Made by a program: the position numbers and the translations under genes. A stretch of DNA of 64,000 bases from CAZDVK01 sp964508915 (GTDB lineage Bacteria > Pseudomonadota > Alphaproteobacteria > Paracaedibacterales > CAIULA01), in the NCBI GenBank assembly GCA_964508915.1, contig CAZDVK010000003.1, positions 62,001 through 126,000 on the forward strand. The letters run 5' to 3'. The notes beneath the pieces were generated by a model. The model searched no databases and was not told where the DNA came from. It was given only the letters and a program-made list of their open reading frames with translations. This document shows, piece after piece, positions 25,785 to 34,971 of the stretch (position 1 is the stretch's first letter; each line of letters begins with the position of its first letter).

Positions 25785-26717
25785 TTAGCCAGCTACCTTT
25801 GCTTGGGCCATAACTTCTGCAGCAAAATCAGATTCTTGCTTTTCAATGCCTTCACCCAGTGCGTAGCGTTCAAAACCTGTTAATGTTACAGGTGTGCCCC
25901 ATTCTTGGGCAGCCTGTGCAACCACATCAGAAATTTTTGTTTTGCCATCAATCACGTAAGCTTGTTCCAGCAATACAATTTCTTCGTAAAATTTACGAAT
26001 ACGGCCTTCTACCATTTTTTGAATCACATCATCAGGTCTGCCAGATGCTTTGGCTTGGTCTATTAAAATAGCTTTTTCACGTTCTAAAGATGTTGGATCT
26101 ACTTCCTCAACACGTAAAGCCTGTGGTGCCGCAGCAGCCACGTGCATCGCTAACTTTTTCCCTAGTTCCTGCAATTTATCAGCCGGTGCTTTAGATTCTA
26201 AAGCCACCAAAACGCCAATACGGCCTAAACCTGGTGCTGTGGCACTGTGCATATAAGTTGCAACAACGCCTTCAGAAACAGCCAATCGTTTCACGCGGCG
26301 TAAGCTCATGTTTTCGCCAATCACCGAAATCAAACGGGTAATTTCGTCAGCCACTGTTGGCGCCTCACCTTTAAAAGGTGCTGCTAACAATGCGTCATTT
26401 GTATGCTCTTTTTGTGTGGCGATATCAGCCACTTGACTAACCATTGCCTGAAAATGTGGGTTACGGGCCACAAAGTCTGTTTCTGCGTTAATTTCAACAA
26501 CGGCAGCAGCTGTACCAGAACCTGCCACACCAACTAAACCTTCAGCAGCCACACGACCTGCTTTTTTGGCAGCAGCAGCTAAACCCTTTTTACGAAGCCA
26601 GTCAACAGCAGCTTCAAGATCACCGCCCACTTCATTCAAAGCTTTTTTGCAATCCATCATGCCTGCGCCGGTTTTTTCGCGCAAAGTTTTAACTAATGCT
26701 GGGGAAATATCTGTCAT
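25785..26717 (-). CDS. tsf: elongation factor Ts
   Basis: Nucleotide exchange factor for EF-Tu. UBA domain VKTLREKTGAGMMDCKKALNE with VDWLRKKGLAAAAKKAGR following, then the dimerisation/core region ETDFVARNPHFQAMV (the TDFV contact with EF-Tu) and MHVAAAAPQAL. 310 aa is normal for alphaproteobacteria. It lies 24 nt after rpsB in the usual order. Confidence 0.98.
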   Translation of the reverse strand: MTDISPALVKTLREKTGAGMMDCKKALNEVGGDLEAAVDWLRKKGLAAAAKKAGRVAAEGLVGVAGSGTAAAVVEINAETDFVARNPHFQAMVSQVADIATQKEHTNDALLAAPFKGEAPTVADEITRLISVIGENMSLRRVKRLAVSEGVVATYMHSATAPGLGRIGVLVALESKAPADKLQELGKKLAMHVAAAAPQALRVEEVDPTSLEREKAILIDQAKASGRPDDVIQKMVEGRIRKFYEEIVLLEQAYVIDGKTKISDVVAQAAQEWGTPVTLTGFERYALGEGIEKQESDFAAEVMAQAKVAG

Positions 26718-26741
26718 TGTATCCTCAATTCTTTATTTAAG

Positions 26742-27524
26742 TTAGGCTGTTGCGGTAGAAGCTTCAGTTGCTTCTTCTTCAACAAGCTCTTCACCTGGTA
26801 AATTAGCGGCAGCGCCTACATCGACACCAGATGATAACATTTCAGCCTGCAAACCATCCAAAACAGCAGCTGTCATAAGATCGCAATAAATTCCGATAGC
26901 ACGAATAGCATCGTCGTTTCCAGGAACAGGATACGTTACCCCGTCTGGTGTTGAGTTGCTGTCCAAAATACCAATCACAGGTATACCCAAACGGCGCGCT
27001 TCTTCAATAGCAATGGCTTCTTTGTTTGTGTCAATCACAAACAAAACATCAGGCAAACCGCCCATTTCACGGATACCACCAATAGCAAGCTCTAGCTTTG
27101 CATGTTCACGCGACAATTTCAGCGCTTCTTTTTTTGTCATGGCATGACTTTCAGCCAAGGCTTCTTCCATTTCCTTCATGCGTTTAATGGACTGGTTCAC
27201 TGTTTTCCAGTTCGTCAACATACCACCTAACCAACGGTGGTTAATGTAATATTGACCGCACTTTTGTGCTGATTCTTTAATTTTTTCAGATGCTTGGGTT
27301 TTTGTTCCAACAAAAAGAACACGACCGCCCTTTGAAACGGTGTTGCGAATCGCTTCTAGTGCTTTATGAAGCATAGGAACAGTTTGTTCCAAGTCGATAA
27401 TATGAATTCCGTTACGTGCACCAAAAATGTACGGTGCCATTTTAGGGTTCCACCGACGTGTAGCGTGACCGTAGTGAACACCAGCTTCTAATAGCTGACG
27501 CATTGTAAATGTAGGCATAGGCAT
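26742..27524 (-). CDS. rpsB: 30S ribosomal protein S2
   Basis: 260 aa. MRQLLEAGVHYGHATRRWNPKM, IHIIDLEQTV, FVGTKTQASEKI, NHRWLGGMLTNWKT, LPDVLFVIDTNKE and PGNDDAIRAIGIYCDLM are diagnostic. An acidic C-terminal tail (EELVEEEATEAS) is typical in this class. The AAAGGAGA ribosome site stands before the ATG. A folded leader lies upstream and may mediate autoregulation by S2. Confidence 0.99.
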   Translation of the reverse strand: MPMPTFTMRQLLEAGVHYGHATRRWNPKMAPYIFGARNGIHIIDLEQTVPMLHKALEAIRNTVSKGGRVLFVGTKTQASEKIKESAQKCGQYYINHRWLGGMLTNWKTVNQSIKRMKEMEEALAESHAMTKKEALKLSREHAKLELAIGGIREMGGLPDVLFVIDTNKEAIAIEEARRLGIPVIGILDSNSTPDGVTYPVPGNDDAIRAIGIYCDLMTAAVLDGLQAEMLSSGVDVGAAANLPGEELVEEEATEASTATA

Positions 27525-27554
27525 ATGAATATCTCCTTTTTCCGATTATGCCGC

Positions 27555-27622
27555 CTGGAAGTTGTATGGAAGCCAAACCATTGGCCCATCGGATGGGGAA
27601 GAAAACTTACCCGAACTTCCAG
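27555..27622 (-). promoter_or_regulatory. structured leader of rpsB
   Basis: A 9-bp perfect stem CTGGAAGTT/AACTTCCAG (27614-27622 with 27555-27563) encloses about 50 nt with an inner CCATC/GATGG hairpin. It ends 30 nt before the rpsB start. Ribosomal protein S2 is known to autoregulate through its leader in other bacteria, so this is probably its binding site. The sequence differs from leaders I know. Confidence 0.55.
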
Positions 27623-27681
27623 TGTGAAGTTGTTAATACCTCAAATGTATACAGGAATCTTGGCTATTTTTCCAGACAATT

Positions 27682-27710
27682 TTGACTAAGAAAAGATAAT
27701 TGGTTATACT
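27682..27710 (+). promoter_or_regulatory. promoter of the Fic gene
   Basis: -35 TTGACT (27682-27687), 17 nt spacer, -10 TATACT (27705-27710): 5 of 6 matches in each and ideal spacing. The transcript starts about 25 nt before the ATG at 27744. Confidence 0.65.
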
Positions 27711-27743
27711 AACTTAGTGACGGTATGAAAAGAAAAGATAATC

Positions 27744-28907
27744 ATGAATCGGCAGATTGGGATATATATAACTCAGAAAATAGGTGATGAAGCTTACAAA
27801 GCTTACGTTCCAGCTAAATTACCACCTGATCCACCTTTAAATCTAGCACAGTTATACCCTTATCTTGAAAAAGCAACGTTAGCATTAGGGCAATTAAACA
27901 ATATTCATCATTCGATACCCAATACATCACTTTTCATTTACATGTATGTTCGCAAAGAAGCCCTTCTTTCAAGCCAGATTGAAGGAACACAAAGCTCATT
28001 TTCAGACCTAATCCTTTTTGAACATAAACAAAAACCCAACGTGCTTCTAGATGATGTAGAAGAAGTTTCAAATTATGTTAAAGCGATTGCCTATGCCCTT
28101 CAAAAAATTAAAGAAGGATTTCCCCTATCACTCAGACTCATCAGAGAAATTCATCATATTCTTCTTTCAGGTGCTCGTGGCTTCGGGAAACAACCAGGGG
28201 AATTTAGACGTTCCCAAAATTGGATTGGTGGCACAAGACCAGGAAATGCTTTATTTGTCCCCCCACCTGTTAATCATCTAGAACCGTGTTTATCAGATTT
28301 TGAAAATTTTCTTCACGATCGTAATTTACCAGTCTTAATTAAGGCAGGCCTTGCCCATGTGCAGTTTGAAACAATACACCCCTTCCTTGATGGTAACGGA
28401 AGACTAGGGAGATTATTAATAACGCTGTTACTTTGCATTGATGGCTTAATGAGCGAACCAATTTTATATTTAAGTCTTTACCTCAAACAAAATCGTCATA
28501 CCTATTATCAGCTTCTTCAGGAAGTACGTACAAACGGCACTTGGGAAACATGGCTAGAATTTTTCTTAAAAGGAATTTACGAATCTGCAAAACAGGCAAC
28601 AAAAACAGCAAATCAAATCAATGCGCTTTTTGACCAAGACTTTAAGAAAGTGGAAACTTTAGGACGTGCCCGTTTTTCATGTGAACAAATATTACATTAT
28701 GTGAAAAATCTACCTCAAGTAACCGCCCCTTTGCTTGCTAAAGAGTTAAAAATAACCACCCCAACAATTCGAAGTTCTCTAAAATATATGGTACAACTTG
28801 GCATCCTAGAAGAAATAAGCGGTAAAAAACGCGACAGAATATATATATACCGAGAATATCTTAATATTCTTGAAGACGGTGCAACACCTTTCAAGAATCA
28901 TGAATAG
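27744..28907 (+). CDS. Fic-domain AMPylase-type protein (class II, self-inhibited)
   Basis: 387 aa. N-terminal Fic/DOC N region with the inhibitory helix motif S76-x-x-x-E80-G81 (LLSSQIEGTQSS), which marks a class II Fic whose Glu blocks ATP. The Fic motif HPFLDGNGRLGR at residues 212-223 is complete, with the catalytic His. The C-terminal 100 residues form a winged helix (LLAKELKITTPTIRSSLKYMVQLGILEE). It would transfer AMP (or another nucleotide group) to a protein hydroxyl. No signal peptide; it probably acts inside the cell, perhaps as a regulator or toxin without a separate antitoxin. Convergent with rluD. Confidence 0.93.
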   Translation: MNRQIGIYITQKIGDEAYKAYVPAKLPPDPPLNLAQLYPYLEKATLALGQLNNIHHSIPNTSLFIYMYVRKEALLSSQIEGTQSSFSDLILFEHKQKPNVLLDDVEEVSNYVKAIAYALQKIKEGFPLSLRLIREIHHILLSGARGFGKQPGEFRRSQNWIGGTRPGNALFVPPPVNHLEPCLSDFENFLHDRNLPVLIKAGLAHVQFETIHPFLDGNGRLGRLLITLLLCIDGLMSEPILYLSLYLKQNRHTYYQLLQEVRTNGTWETWLEFFLKGIYESAKQATKTANQINALFDQDFKKVETLGRARFSCEQILHYVKNLPQVTAPLLAKELKITTPTIRSSLKYMVQLGILEEISGKKRDRIYIYREYLNILEDGATPFKNHE

Positions 28908-28915
28908 ATCCATCT

Positions 28916-29920
28916 TCACTCGAAGCACTTCAACAACTTCTTCAAATCCTCAGGCAACTCCGTTTCAAAAGTCATTTGTTTTTTTGAAGTTGGATGCGTA
29001 AAAGTCAGTTTTTTCGCATGCAAAGCCTGCCTTGAAAAATGGACTAAATCGCTTGAAGTTCCCTTGGGCAAATTTTTCTTTCCATAAATGGGGTCACCCA
29101 CTACAGGGCAGCCCATATGGTGACAGTGAACACGTATTTGATGCGTGCGGCCTGTTGCCAATGTGCACGCTAACAAAGAAATATCTGCGTTATTGAAGGT
29201 GTAAGTTTTCAGCGTTTTATAATACGTCACGGCGTTCTTAGCGGCTGTAGATTGGCTGACTGCCATTTTCTGACGGTTTCTGGGGTGGCGACTGATGGCA
29301 GCATCTACCAAGCCATTCAATGGGTGCGGTCGCCCCCATACCAAAACCCAGTACTCACGAATTAAGCCCTTAACACCATCATGGGTAGAAAATTGTTCAC
29401 TTAACGCTTTATGGGCCGCATCATTTTTGGCAACCACCATCAAGCCACTGGTGTCTTTGTCAAGGCGGTGAACAATTCCGGGTCGTTTCACCCCCCCAAT
29501 ACCAGACAAAGAATCACCGCAATGGGCTAATAACGCATTCACAAGCGTTGAATCCCTGTGGCCGGGCGCTGGGTGCACAACAAGGCCTGCTGGCTTGTTA
29601 ATTACCAATAAATCATCATCTTCGTACACAATACACAAATCCATAATCTGCGGCAAAATGGCGCTTTCTTCAGGCTCTGGCAAGGTAAGTGTAAAAACAT
29701 CGTCAGCTTTTACTTTGTACGTGGCATTGGTAAATTTTTGCCCTAAAAACGTCACAAAACCATCCTCAAGCAGGCGCTGAACCTGGGTTCGGCTTAGCCC
29801 CATGGGTTTCAAAAAATTGCCTAAAAATTTATCAAGCCGTTGATGGACATTTTGGGTATCAACAGTACATACAACAGTTCTATTTGGTGTTGGGCTTCCA
29901 GGGTTCATAAACTGGGCCAT
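28916..29920 (-). CDS. rluD: 23S rRNA pseudouridine synthase, RluD type
   Basis: 334 aa. N-terminal S4 domain (RLDKFLGNFLKPMGLSRTQVQRLLEDGFV) and an RluA-family catalytic domain with GIVHRLDKDTSGLMVVAKND, where the Asp is catalytic, plus TGRTHQIRVHCHHMGCPVVGDPIYG. It makes pseudouridines in helix 69 of 23S rRNA if RluD; RluC is less likely given S4 spacing. The first 41 nt overlap the 3' end of the upstream gene. A second ATG four codons in still overlaps. Confidence 0.92.
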   Translation of the reverse strand: MAQFMNPGSPTPNRTVVCTVDTQNVHQRLDKFLGNFLKPMGLSRTQVQRLLEDGFVTFLGQKFTNATYKVKADDVFTLTLPEPEESAILPQIMDLCIVYEDDDLLVINKPAGLVVHPAPGHRDSTLVNALLAHCGDSLSGIGGVKRPGIVHRLDKDTSGLMVVAKNDAAHKALSEQFSTHDGVKGLIREYWVLVWGRPHPLNGLVDAAISRHPRNRQKMAVSQSTAAKNAVTYYKTLKTYTFNNADISLLACTLATGRTHQIRVHCHHMGCPVVGDPIYGKKNLPKGTSSDLVHFSRQALHAKKLTFTHPTSKKQMTFETELPEDLKKLLKCFE

Positions 29921-30248
29921 GATTTTTTATTTCTTTGTTTTGTTTGGGGTGCAAAATATTGTCACACGTCGGGGAATGAGAAAAAGGCGTGCCTGTTAAA
30001 TTCGGCAGATGAGGTTTTTCCCACGACTGTCTTTCATAGGCTTTAGGAGGTTCTGCAAAAGTATAATGCAGCCAACCATGCCAACTTGCTGGTACTGACG
30101 ATGCTTCGGCCTTTCCCTTGTATAAAACCCACCGCTTCGCTTGCTGGCCTGCCTTAGGCCTTTTTTCTTCAAAATAGCGGTTGCCAAATTCATCTTGCCC
30201 CACTAGGCGACCTTGTAAAAAAGTCCGAAGGTAAATGCCTAAATCCAT
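29880..30248 (-). CDS. NDUFA12-family complex I accessory protein
   Basis: 122 aa. The LVGQDEFGNRYFEEKRP, RRW-like KRWVLYKGKAEASSVPASWHGWLHYT and EPP pattern is that of the mitochondrial 17.2-kDa subunit family (NDUFA12, B17.2) and its alphaproteobacterial homologues. These are accessory or assembly proteins of NADH:ubiquinone oxidoreductase. Presence implies a respiratory chain in the organism. It starts 5 nt after the aldolase stop and overlaps rluD, so all three are likely one transcript. Confidence 0.9.
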   Translation of the reverse strand: MDLGIYLRTFLQGRLVGQDEFGNRYFEEKRPKAGQQAKRWVLYKGKAEASSVPASWHGWLHYTFAEPPKAYERQSWEKPHLPNLTGTPFSHSPTCDNILHPKQNKEIKNHGPVYEPWKPNTK

Positions 30249-30253
30249 ACGCG

Positions 30254-31177
30254 TTAAGAATTTCCTTTATAAATTTCCACCATTTTAGACAGCATGGTCA
30301 AAGCTTCTTTTTGGGGACGTTGGAAACAATTCCGCCCAATGATAGAGCCATGCCCACCCCCTTTGTAAACTGAAACAGCATCATCCAGCACACTTTGGGT
30401 ATCTTTCGTTTCACCCCCTGAAAAAATAACCATACGGCGGCCTTTAAAAGCGCAATCCATAACATGACGCACCCGATCAACAGATGTTTCAATAGGTATG
30501 TTATTTTGCGTGTAAGCCTTCTTCGCATCGTCAAATTCAAGATGTTGCGTTGGCAGCTTCACCTTAATAATGTGTGCCCCCAGCAAAGCAGCCATATGGG
30601 CACCATAAGCTATGACATCAATGGCGGTTTCGCCAGCTTTGCTCATGCTTCCACGAGCGTAAGACCATACAACAACGGCCAAACCACAAGATTTCGCCTC
30701 TAATGCCAGTTCCTGCAACTCCTCAAACATTTCAAGGGAATCTTCCGAACCTGGATAAATGGTAAACCCAATGGCAGAACACCCCAGACGTAAAGCATCT
30801 TGAATAGATGCTGTAATGGCCTGATTGGGTGCTAAAGCTTTGGGCAATAAGGTATTACTACTATTCATTTTTAAAATCGTTGGAACAGCCCCTAAATAAG
30901 CATCACTGCCGGCTTCCAACCAACCAAGGGGCGCTGCATAAGCTGACAGACCCGCATCCACAGCTAATTGATAGTGATAACATGGATCAAAGGCATCCGT
31001 GTTTGAAACAAACGTGCGCGGCCCATGTTCAAAACCTTGATCAACCGCTAAAATCAGCATTTTCCCAGTACCAGATAATTCGCCGTGCATTAAAATGCGG
31101 GCTAAATTCAACTTAATAGCTGGTGAATCTGCTTCGTAACAGTTTAGGATTTTTTTAACCTCAGGTGTTAAACGCAT
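30254..31177 (-). CDS. class I fructose-bisphosphate aldolase (DhnA/FbaB type)
   Basis: 307 aa. MLILAVDQGFEHGP at the start of the barrel, AAPLGWLE, IGFTIYPGS, VVVWSYARG, and IIKVKLP with the Schiff-base Lys, then RMVIFSGGE and GIIGRN-like GSIIGRNCFQRP. This matches the archaeal/DhnA class I family, unrelated to Zn-dependent class II. It cleaves or forms fructose-1,6-bisphosphate; in a parasite with tlc it may serve gluconeogenesis or the pentose supply. Same operon as the NDUFA12 gene. Confidence 0.9.
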   Translation of the reverse strand: MRLTPEVKKILNCYEADSPAIKLNLARILMHGELSGTGKMLILAVDQGFEHGPRTFVSNTDAFDPCYHYQLAVDAGLSAYAAPLGWLEAGSDAYLGAVPTILKMNSSNTLLPKALAPNQAITASIQDALRLGCSAIGFTIYPGSEDSLEMFEELQELALEAKSCGLAVVVWSYARGSMSKAGETAIDVIAYGAHMAALLGAHIIKVKLPTQHLEFDDAKKAYTQNNIPIETSVDRVRHVMDCAFKGRRMVIFSGGETKDTQSVLDDAVSVYKGGGHGSIIGRNCFQRPQKEALTMLSKMVEIYKGNS

Positions 31178-31300
31178 ACATGGGTCCTTTTCATCATCAA
31201 TGGGTTTAGTGTACTTGCTACAATACGGATCAACAATATTTTTGTGCTTTTTATGAAAGAATGCTAACTTTCTTAAAGCACCCTTAGGGCCATCTTTTTT

Positions 31301-32023
31301 ATGACACCGTTACTTGAACTACGCCACGTTTTTTTTCACCCACCTGGGCGGACACTGCCCATTGTTGAGGACGTTTCTTTTCAAGTATCCCCCCAAGAGG
31401 TTGTCACCCTTATTGGGCCTAATGGCGCAGGCAAAACAACCCTTCTTAAACTTATTTTAGGGCTTATCAGTCCGACCCAAGGAAACGTCTGGAAATCGCC
31501 AGAAACAGTTGTTGGCTACGTGCCACAAAAAATAACCCCCAATGCTTTTTTGCCTTTAACTGTTGGGCGTTTATTGCAGCTATCGCAAAAAAACCATATT
31601 CAGGCGCAAGATATGGATGCCCACATGGATTTTTTGCGCATTCGGCATTTAAAAAATCAAAACATTCAAACCCTTTCGGGTGGGGAACGGCAACGAGTTT
31701 TGTTGGCCCGTGCCATGCTGCGAAAGCCAACACTTTTGGTTTTAGATGAACCAACCCAAGGTATTGATGTGGTAGGTCAAAACGAATTTTACCTGCTGCT
31801 AGATCATATTCGCACACAAATGAAGTGCGCTATCGTTCTTGTTTCCCACGACTTACACTGGGTTATGGCGTCATCAAATCATGTTATTTGCCTTAATAGC
31901 CATATTTGCTGTTCTGGTCACCCTGACAATGTGCGTGAAAACCCAGAATATTTAGCCCTTTTTGGCCAAAATTCAAACATTGCCCCTTACACCCATCACC
32001 ATAATCACCGCCATGATCATTAA
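31301..32023 (+). CDS. znuC: zinc ABC transporter, ATP-binding protein ZnuC
   Basis: 240 aa ABC ATPase. Walker A GPNGAGKTTLLKL, Q-loop YVPQK, signature LSGGERQRVLLARAM, Walker B LLVLDEPTQGID, and switch His in VLVSHDLHWV. The C-terminus is His-rich (YTHHHNHRHDH), typical of ZnuC. The 11-nt overlap with znuB indicates coupling. The periplasmic binding protein ZnuA is not adjacent. Confidence 0.92.
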   Translation: MTPLLELRHVFFHPPGRTLPIVEDVSFQVSPQEVVTLIGPNGAGKTTLLKLILGLISPTQGNVWKSPETVVGYVPQKITPNAFLPLTVGRLLQLSQKNHIQAQDMDAHMDFLRIRHLKNQNIQTLSGGERQRVLLARAMLRKPTLLVLDEPTQGIDVVGQNEFYLLLDHIRTQMKCAIVLVSHDLHWVMASSNHVICLNSHICCSGHPDNVRENPEYLALFGQNSNIAPYTHHHNHRHDH

Positions 32024-32807
32024 TTTATTTGACCCATTCATCATAACCCTATTAACCGCTGGCGTTCTAATTGCCTTTGCCACAGCACCCTTGGGGTGTT
32101 TTTTGCTTTGGAAGCGTCTATCTTTTTTTGGTGACATGCTGGGCCATAGTGCTTTGTTAGGCGTTGCATTAGGTATTTTATGTCATCTGCCTTTCTATGG
32201 CAGCGTTTTAGCCGTTTGCCTAACCTTAAGCATCTTATTAACGTGTAAACTTCCAAAAACCAAACTGCCACCTGACACGCTGCTAGCCCTTGTTTCATAC
32301 AGCTGTTTAGCTTTTTCTTTGATATTGTTGGCAGTTTTAAGACCCCTGCCCTACGACCCGGCTAGCTTTCTGTTTGGTGATTTATTGTTGATAGATTCAA
32401 CCGATATGATTTGGCTATTAGGCCAGTGCACTTTGGTAGCCTTATTACTGTATTATAATTGGCGCCCCTTGCTTCTAAGCACATTTGATGATGATTTATC
32501 ACAAGCTGAAGGCACGTCAACTGCCAAAACCCACATGACCTTAATGGTTCTTGTTGGTACCACTGTTGCCTTAAGCCTTAAATTAATTGGTAGCCTTTTA
32601 TTACCAGCATTGCTTGTGATTCCCGCAACCATTGCATTTCAGTTCAGTCGAAGCCCAGAGGGCATGGTTTTAAAATCCATTATTGTTGCCTTAATCATGA
32701 ATACAGCTGGCATCCTTATATCCCTTCGGTGGAATGTACCAACTGGCCCAACTATTGTGGCTTTGGGTTCTGTTGGATGTTTAGTTAGCTTTTTGAAAAA
32801 ACGGTAG
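32013..32807 (+). CDS. znuB: zinc ABC transporter permease ZnuB
   Basis: 264 aa integral membrane protein of the ABC-3 family, with about eight hydrophobic segments, SFFGDMLGHSALLGVALG and LIGSLLLPALLVIPATIAFQFSRS, both characteristic. The ATG at 32013 is chosen; a longer reading from 31962 would add only residues overlapping the ZnuC tail. Imports zinc (or manganese) with ZnuC. Confidence 0.92.
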   Translation: MIINLFDPFIITLLTAGVLIAFATAPLGCFLLWKRLSFFGDMLGHSALLGVALGILCHLPFYGSVLAVCLTLSILLTCKLPKTKLPPDTLLALVSYSCLAFSLILLAVLRPLPYDPASFLFGDLLLIDSTDMIWLLGQCTLVALLLYYNWRPLLLSTFDDDLSQAEGTSTAKTHMTLMVLVGTTVALSLKLIGSLLLPALLVIPATIAFQFSRSPEGMVLKSIIVALIMNTAGILISLRWNVPTGPTIVALGSVGCLVSFLKKR

Positions 32808-32823
32808 GGGAAATTTTTATTAT

Positions 32824-33552
32824 ATGATTCAAAAAAACATTTTCTTCATATGCATCCTGTTCCTTTTTTCATGCACAACAACATTTGGTTTGGACATGGC
32901 AAATTTGTTAAACCGCCTACCAGAAAAAGATCAGGTCGAATGTAAGGGGAAAAATCCAGACTACTTTCGTGTGATTACACTTAATAATTTACCTTATGCA
33001 TTTGTTTGGTTTAATGGCGGTGCACATTTAGGTAAATTATATATTTTTCCACCTGAAGGGGCCCCTATTTGCCTTGATGAACATGTAAAAACCGTTTTGT
33101 ACAAAGACGACCTTCCATTCTTAAACGACCATGAGGTTATCTTGATGATGGCCACAGGCGGAACGGGTGAACACCACGTTTTTGGTCAATTCATTTCATT
33201 TGAAAAAGAAACGATAGTGTCAAGCAAGTTTCCTATTTATGGCCAAACCTATCAAGGTGCTTATTCCGGAGAAGACGGAAAAGATGGTTATATTCAGTTT
33301 GGCTATACAATTCATTCACTACGTATTGATGGAAAAAATATAGTTTTAGAAGGTGCGTATACAACTGATTTTGAAGGTATAAAAGAATCGATTCAACCTG
33401 AAACCCTTGAAAAATATGGCCTAAAAACTAAACAAGAACCTTTCACTGTAAAAATAACTGAAAATCGTACCGTCACCATAGAGGGCGCCTTGGGTATTCT
33501 CAACAAAATGAAAGAACAACGTATTTACGATGCAACTGCATCAGGCCCTTAA
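32824..33552 (+). CDS. exported protein of unknown function (242 aa)
   Basis: Unknown family. Hydrophobic start (NIFFICILFLFSCTTTFG); the Cys after LFS could be a lipobox, or cleavage could occur after TFG. The mature part is beta-rich in appearance with GGAHLGKLYIFPPEGAPICLDE and VKITENRTVTIEGA, and no membrane helix. It starts 16 nt after znuB, so it may belong to the zinc operon. Convergent with rpoN. Confidence 0.7.
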   Translation: MIQKNIFFICILFLFSCTTTFGLDMANLLNRLPEKDQVECKGKNPDYFRVITLNNLPYAFVWFNGGAHLGKLYIFPPEGAPICLDEHVKTVLYKDDLPFLNDHEVILMMATGGTGEHHVFGQFISFEKETIVSSKFPIYGQTYQGAYSGEDGKDGYIQFGYTIHSLRIDGKNIVLEGAYTTDFEGIKESIQPETLEKYGLKTKQEPFTVKITENRTVTIEGALGILNKMKEQRIYDATASGP

Positions 33553-33567
33553 ATCATCTTCAAGAGT

Positions 33568-34962
33568 TTACGCCAAAATTCGTCGCTTGCGTTCAAAGGA
33601 ACTGGGGATTTTCAATATTTTACGGTACTTGGTCACTGTGCGCCTAGCCACCGTTATCCCCTGAAGCAAAAGTTGTTCTACCAACCCATCGTCAGATAAT
33701 GGCTCTTTCGGGTCTTCTTGCCGTATCATTTCTTTAATTTTTTCTTGAATACTTTTTGATGAAGCCGTTTCATCTTTTCGCAATAATGTGTTTTGTTTAA
33801 CAGCTGAACTAAAAAAGAATTTTAGGTCAAATATACCACGTGGCGTGGCAATATATTTTGATGTTGTAATACGGCTGACCGTACTTTCATGAATATCCAA
33901 CGCCTCAGCCACTTGCTTTAAGGACAAAGGTTTAAATTCAGAAAAACCAAAATCAAAAAAACCCTGTTGTTGATTCACAACTTCCTGGGCCACCCGCAAC
34001 AACGTAGATGTCCGCTGTTCCAAAGCACCCAATAACCAGTGCGCATGACTATATTGGGCATTCACATAACCCTTTTCATCACGACCATAAACCTTTTCTC
34101 GCAACGTTTCGTAATAGGATTGATTCAGCTGAATTTTAGGCGACACTTTCTGATTCAATGCCACCGTCCACCCTTTATCAGGATCATGTTTGACATAAAC
34201 GTCGGGAATAACAATTTGAATAGGGATATGGTCAAAATTCGCCGTAGGCTGCGGACTTAAATTTCTTAAAGAACTGATCAAATTCTGGCATTCTTCCAAC
34301 CCAACGCCAACTTCTTTGGCAAATTGCTTTAAAGGTACCTGGGTTAGGTGGTTCAGGTGGCTTAAAAGACGTTCCATTGTTTTTGAAAAAGCCCCCTGTT
34401 CCTTTAGCTGAATGGCAAAGCAGTCTGCCAAACTTTTGGCAAAAATTCCAGGTGGGTCAAAGGTTTGCATAATGCGTAGTAAATTTTCAACTTCTTGAAT
34501 AGGCAAATTAAACCGTTCACTAATGGATGATACGTCTTCCTCTAAAAAACCGTAGGCATTAATAGAATCAATCAAGTGTTCACCCAATTTAAATAGCTTT
34601 GGGTCAGTCACTGTAATAGCCAATTGTTGTAATAAATGTTCCCGTAAAGAAGTTGGTTGGCTAACTAAATTAGCCAGGGGTGATTCAGGTGCCGCCCCAT
34701 GGGTATCAAAAACCAACGAATCGTGTTCATATTCGTCTAAATAATTATTTTCTTCAAACCCTTCATTTTTTATAGGCAAATCAAGGGATAAATCTACCTG
34801 CTCCTCATGCTCCATCAGCAAAGGATTTTCCAGAACCTGCTGTTCTAAAAACGCATGCAATTCCTGTTGCGATAACTGTAAAAGCTTAATAGCCTGCTGC
34901 AATCGCGGCGTCATGGTTAGAACCTGTGCGGTTCGTATATCAAGTGTTTGTTTCGTCGTCAT
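33568..34962 (-). CDS. rpoN: RNA polymerase sigma-54 factor
   Basis: 464 aa. N-terminal activator-interacting region MTPRLQQAIKLLQLSQQEL, acidic region II, core-binding region, DIHESTVSRITTSKYIATPRGIFDLKFFFSS (the helix-turn-helix reading -12), and the RpoN box VARRTVTKYRKILKIPSS. Complete. It requires a bacterial enhancer-binding activator, none of which is in this window. Last gene of the mla-lpt operon. The usual downstream hpf gene is absent. Confidence 0.98.
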   Translation of the reverse strand: MTTKQTLDIRTAQVLTMTPRLQQAIKLLQLSQQELHAFLEQQVLENPLLMEHEEQVDLSLDLPIKNEGFEENNYLDEYEHDSLVFDTHGAAPESPLANLVSQPTSLREHLLQQLAITVTDPKLFKLGEHLIDSINAYGFLEEDVSSISERFNLPIQEVENLLRIMQTFDPPGIFAKSLADCFAIQLKEQGAFSKTMERLLSHLNHLTQVPLKQFAKEVGVGLEECQNLISSLRNLSPQPTANFDHIPIQIVIPDVYVKHDPDKGWTVALNQKVSPKIQLNQSYYETLREKVYGRDEKGYVNAQYSHAHWLLGALEQRTSTLLRVAQEVVNQQQGFFDFGFSEFKPLSLKQVAEALDIHESTVSRITTSKYIATPRGIFDLKFFFSSAVKQNTLLRKDETASSKSIQEKIKEMIRQEDPKEPLSDDGLVEQLLLQGITVARRTVTKYRKILKIPSSFERKRRILA

Positions 34963-34971
34963 ACCCTTATA

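Noticed and set aside
27666..27743. A sigma-70 promoter for rpsB (TTGTCT with TATACA)
   Set aside because: The spacing is about 21 nt, too long for confidence.
31962..32012. A longer znuB starting at 31962
   Set aside because: The additional residues come from the His-rich 3' end of znuC read in another frame; the ATG at 32013 gives a normal permease start.
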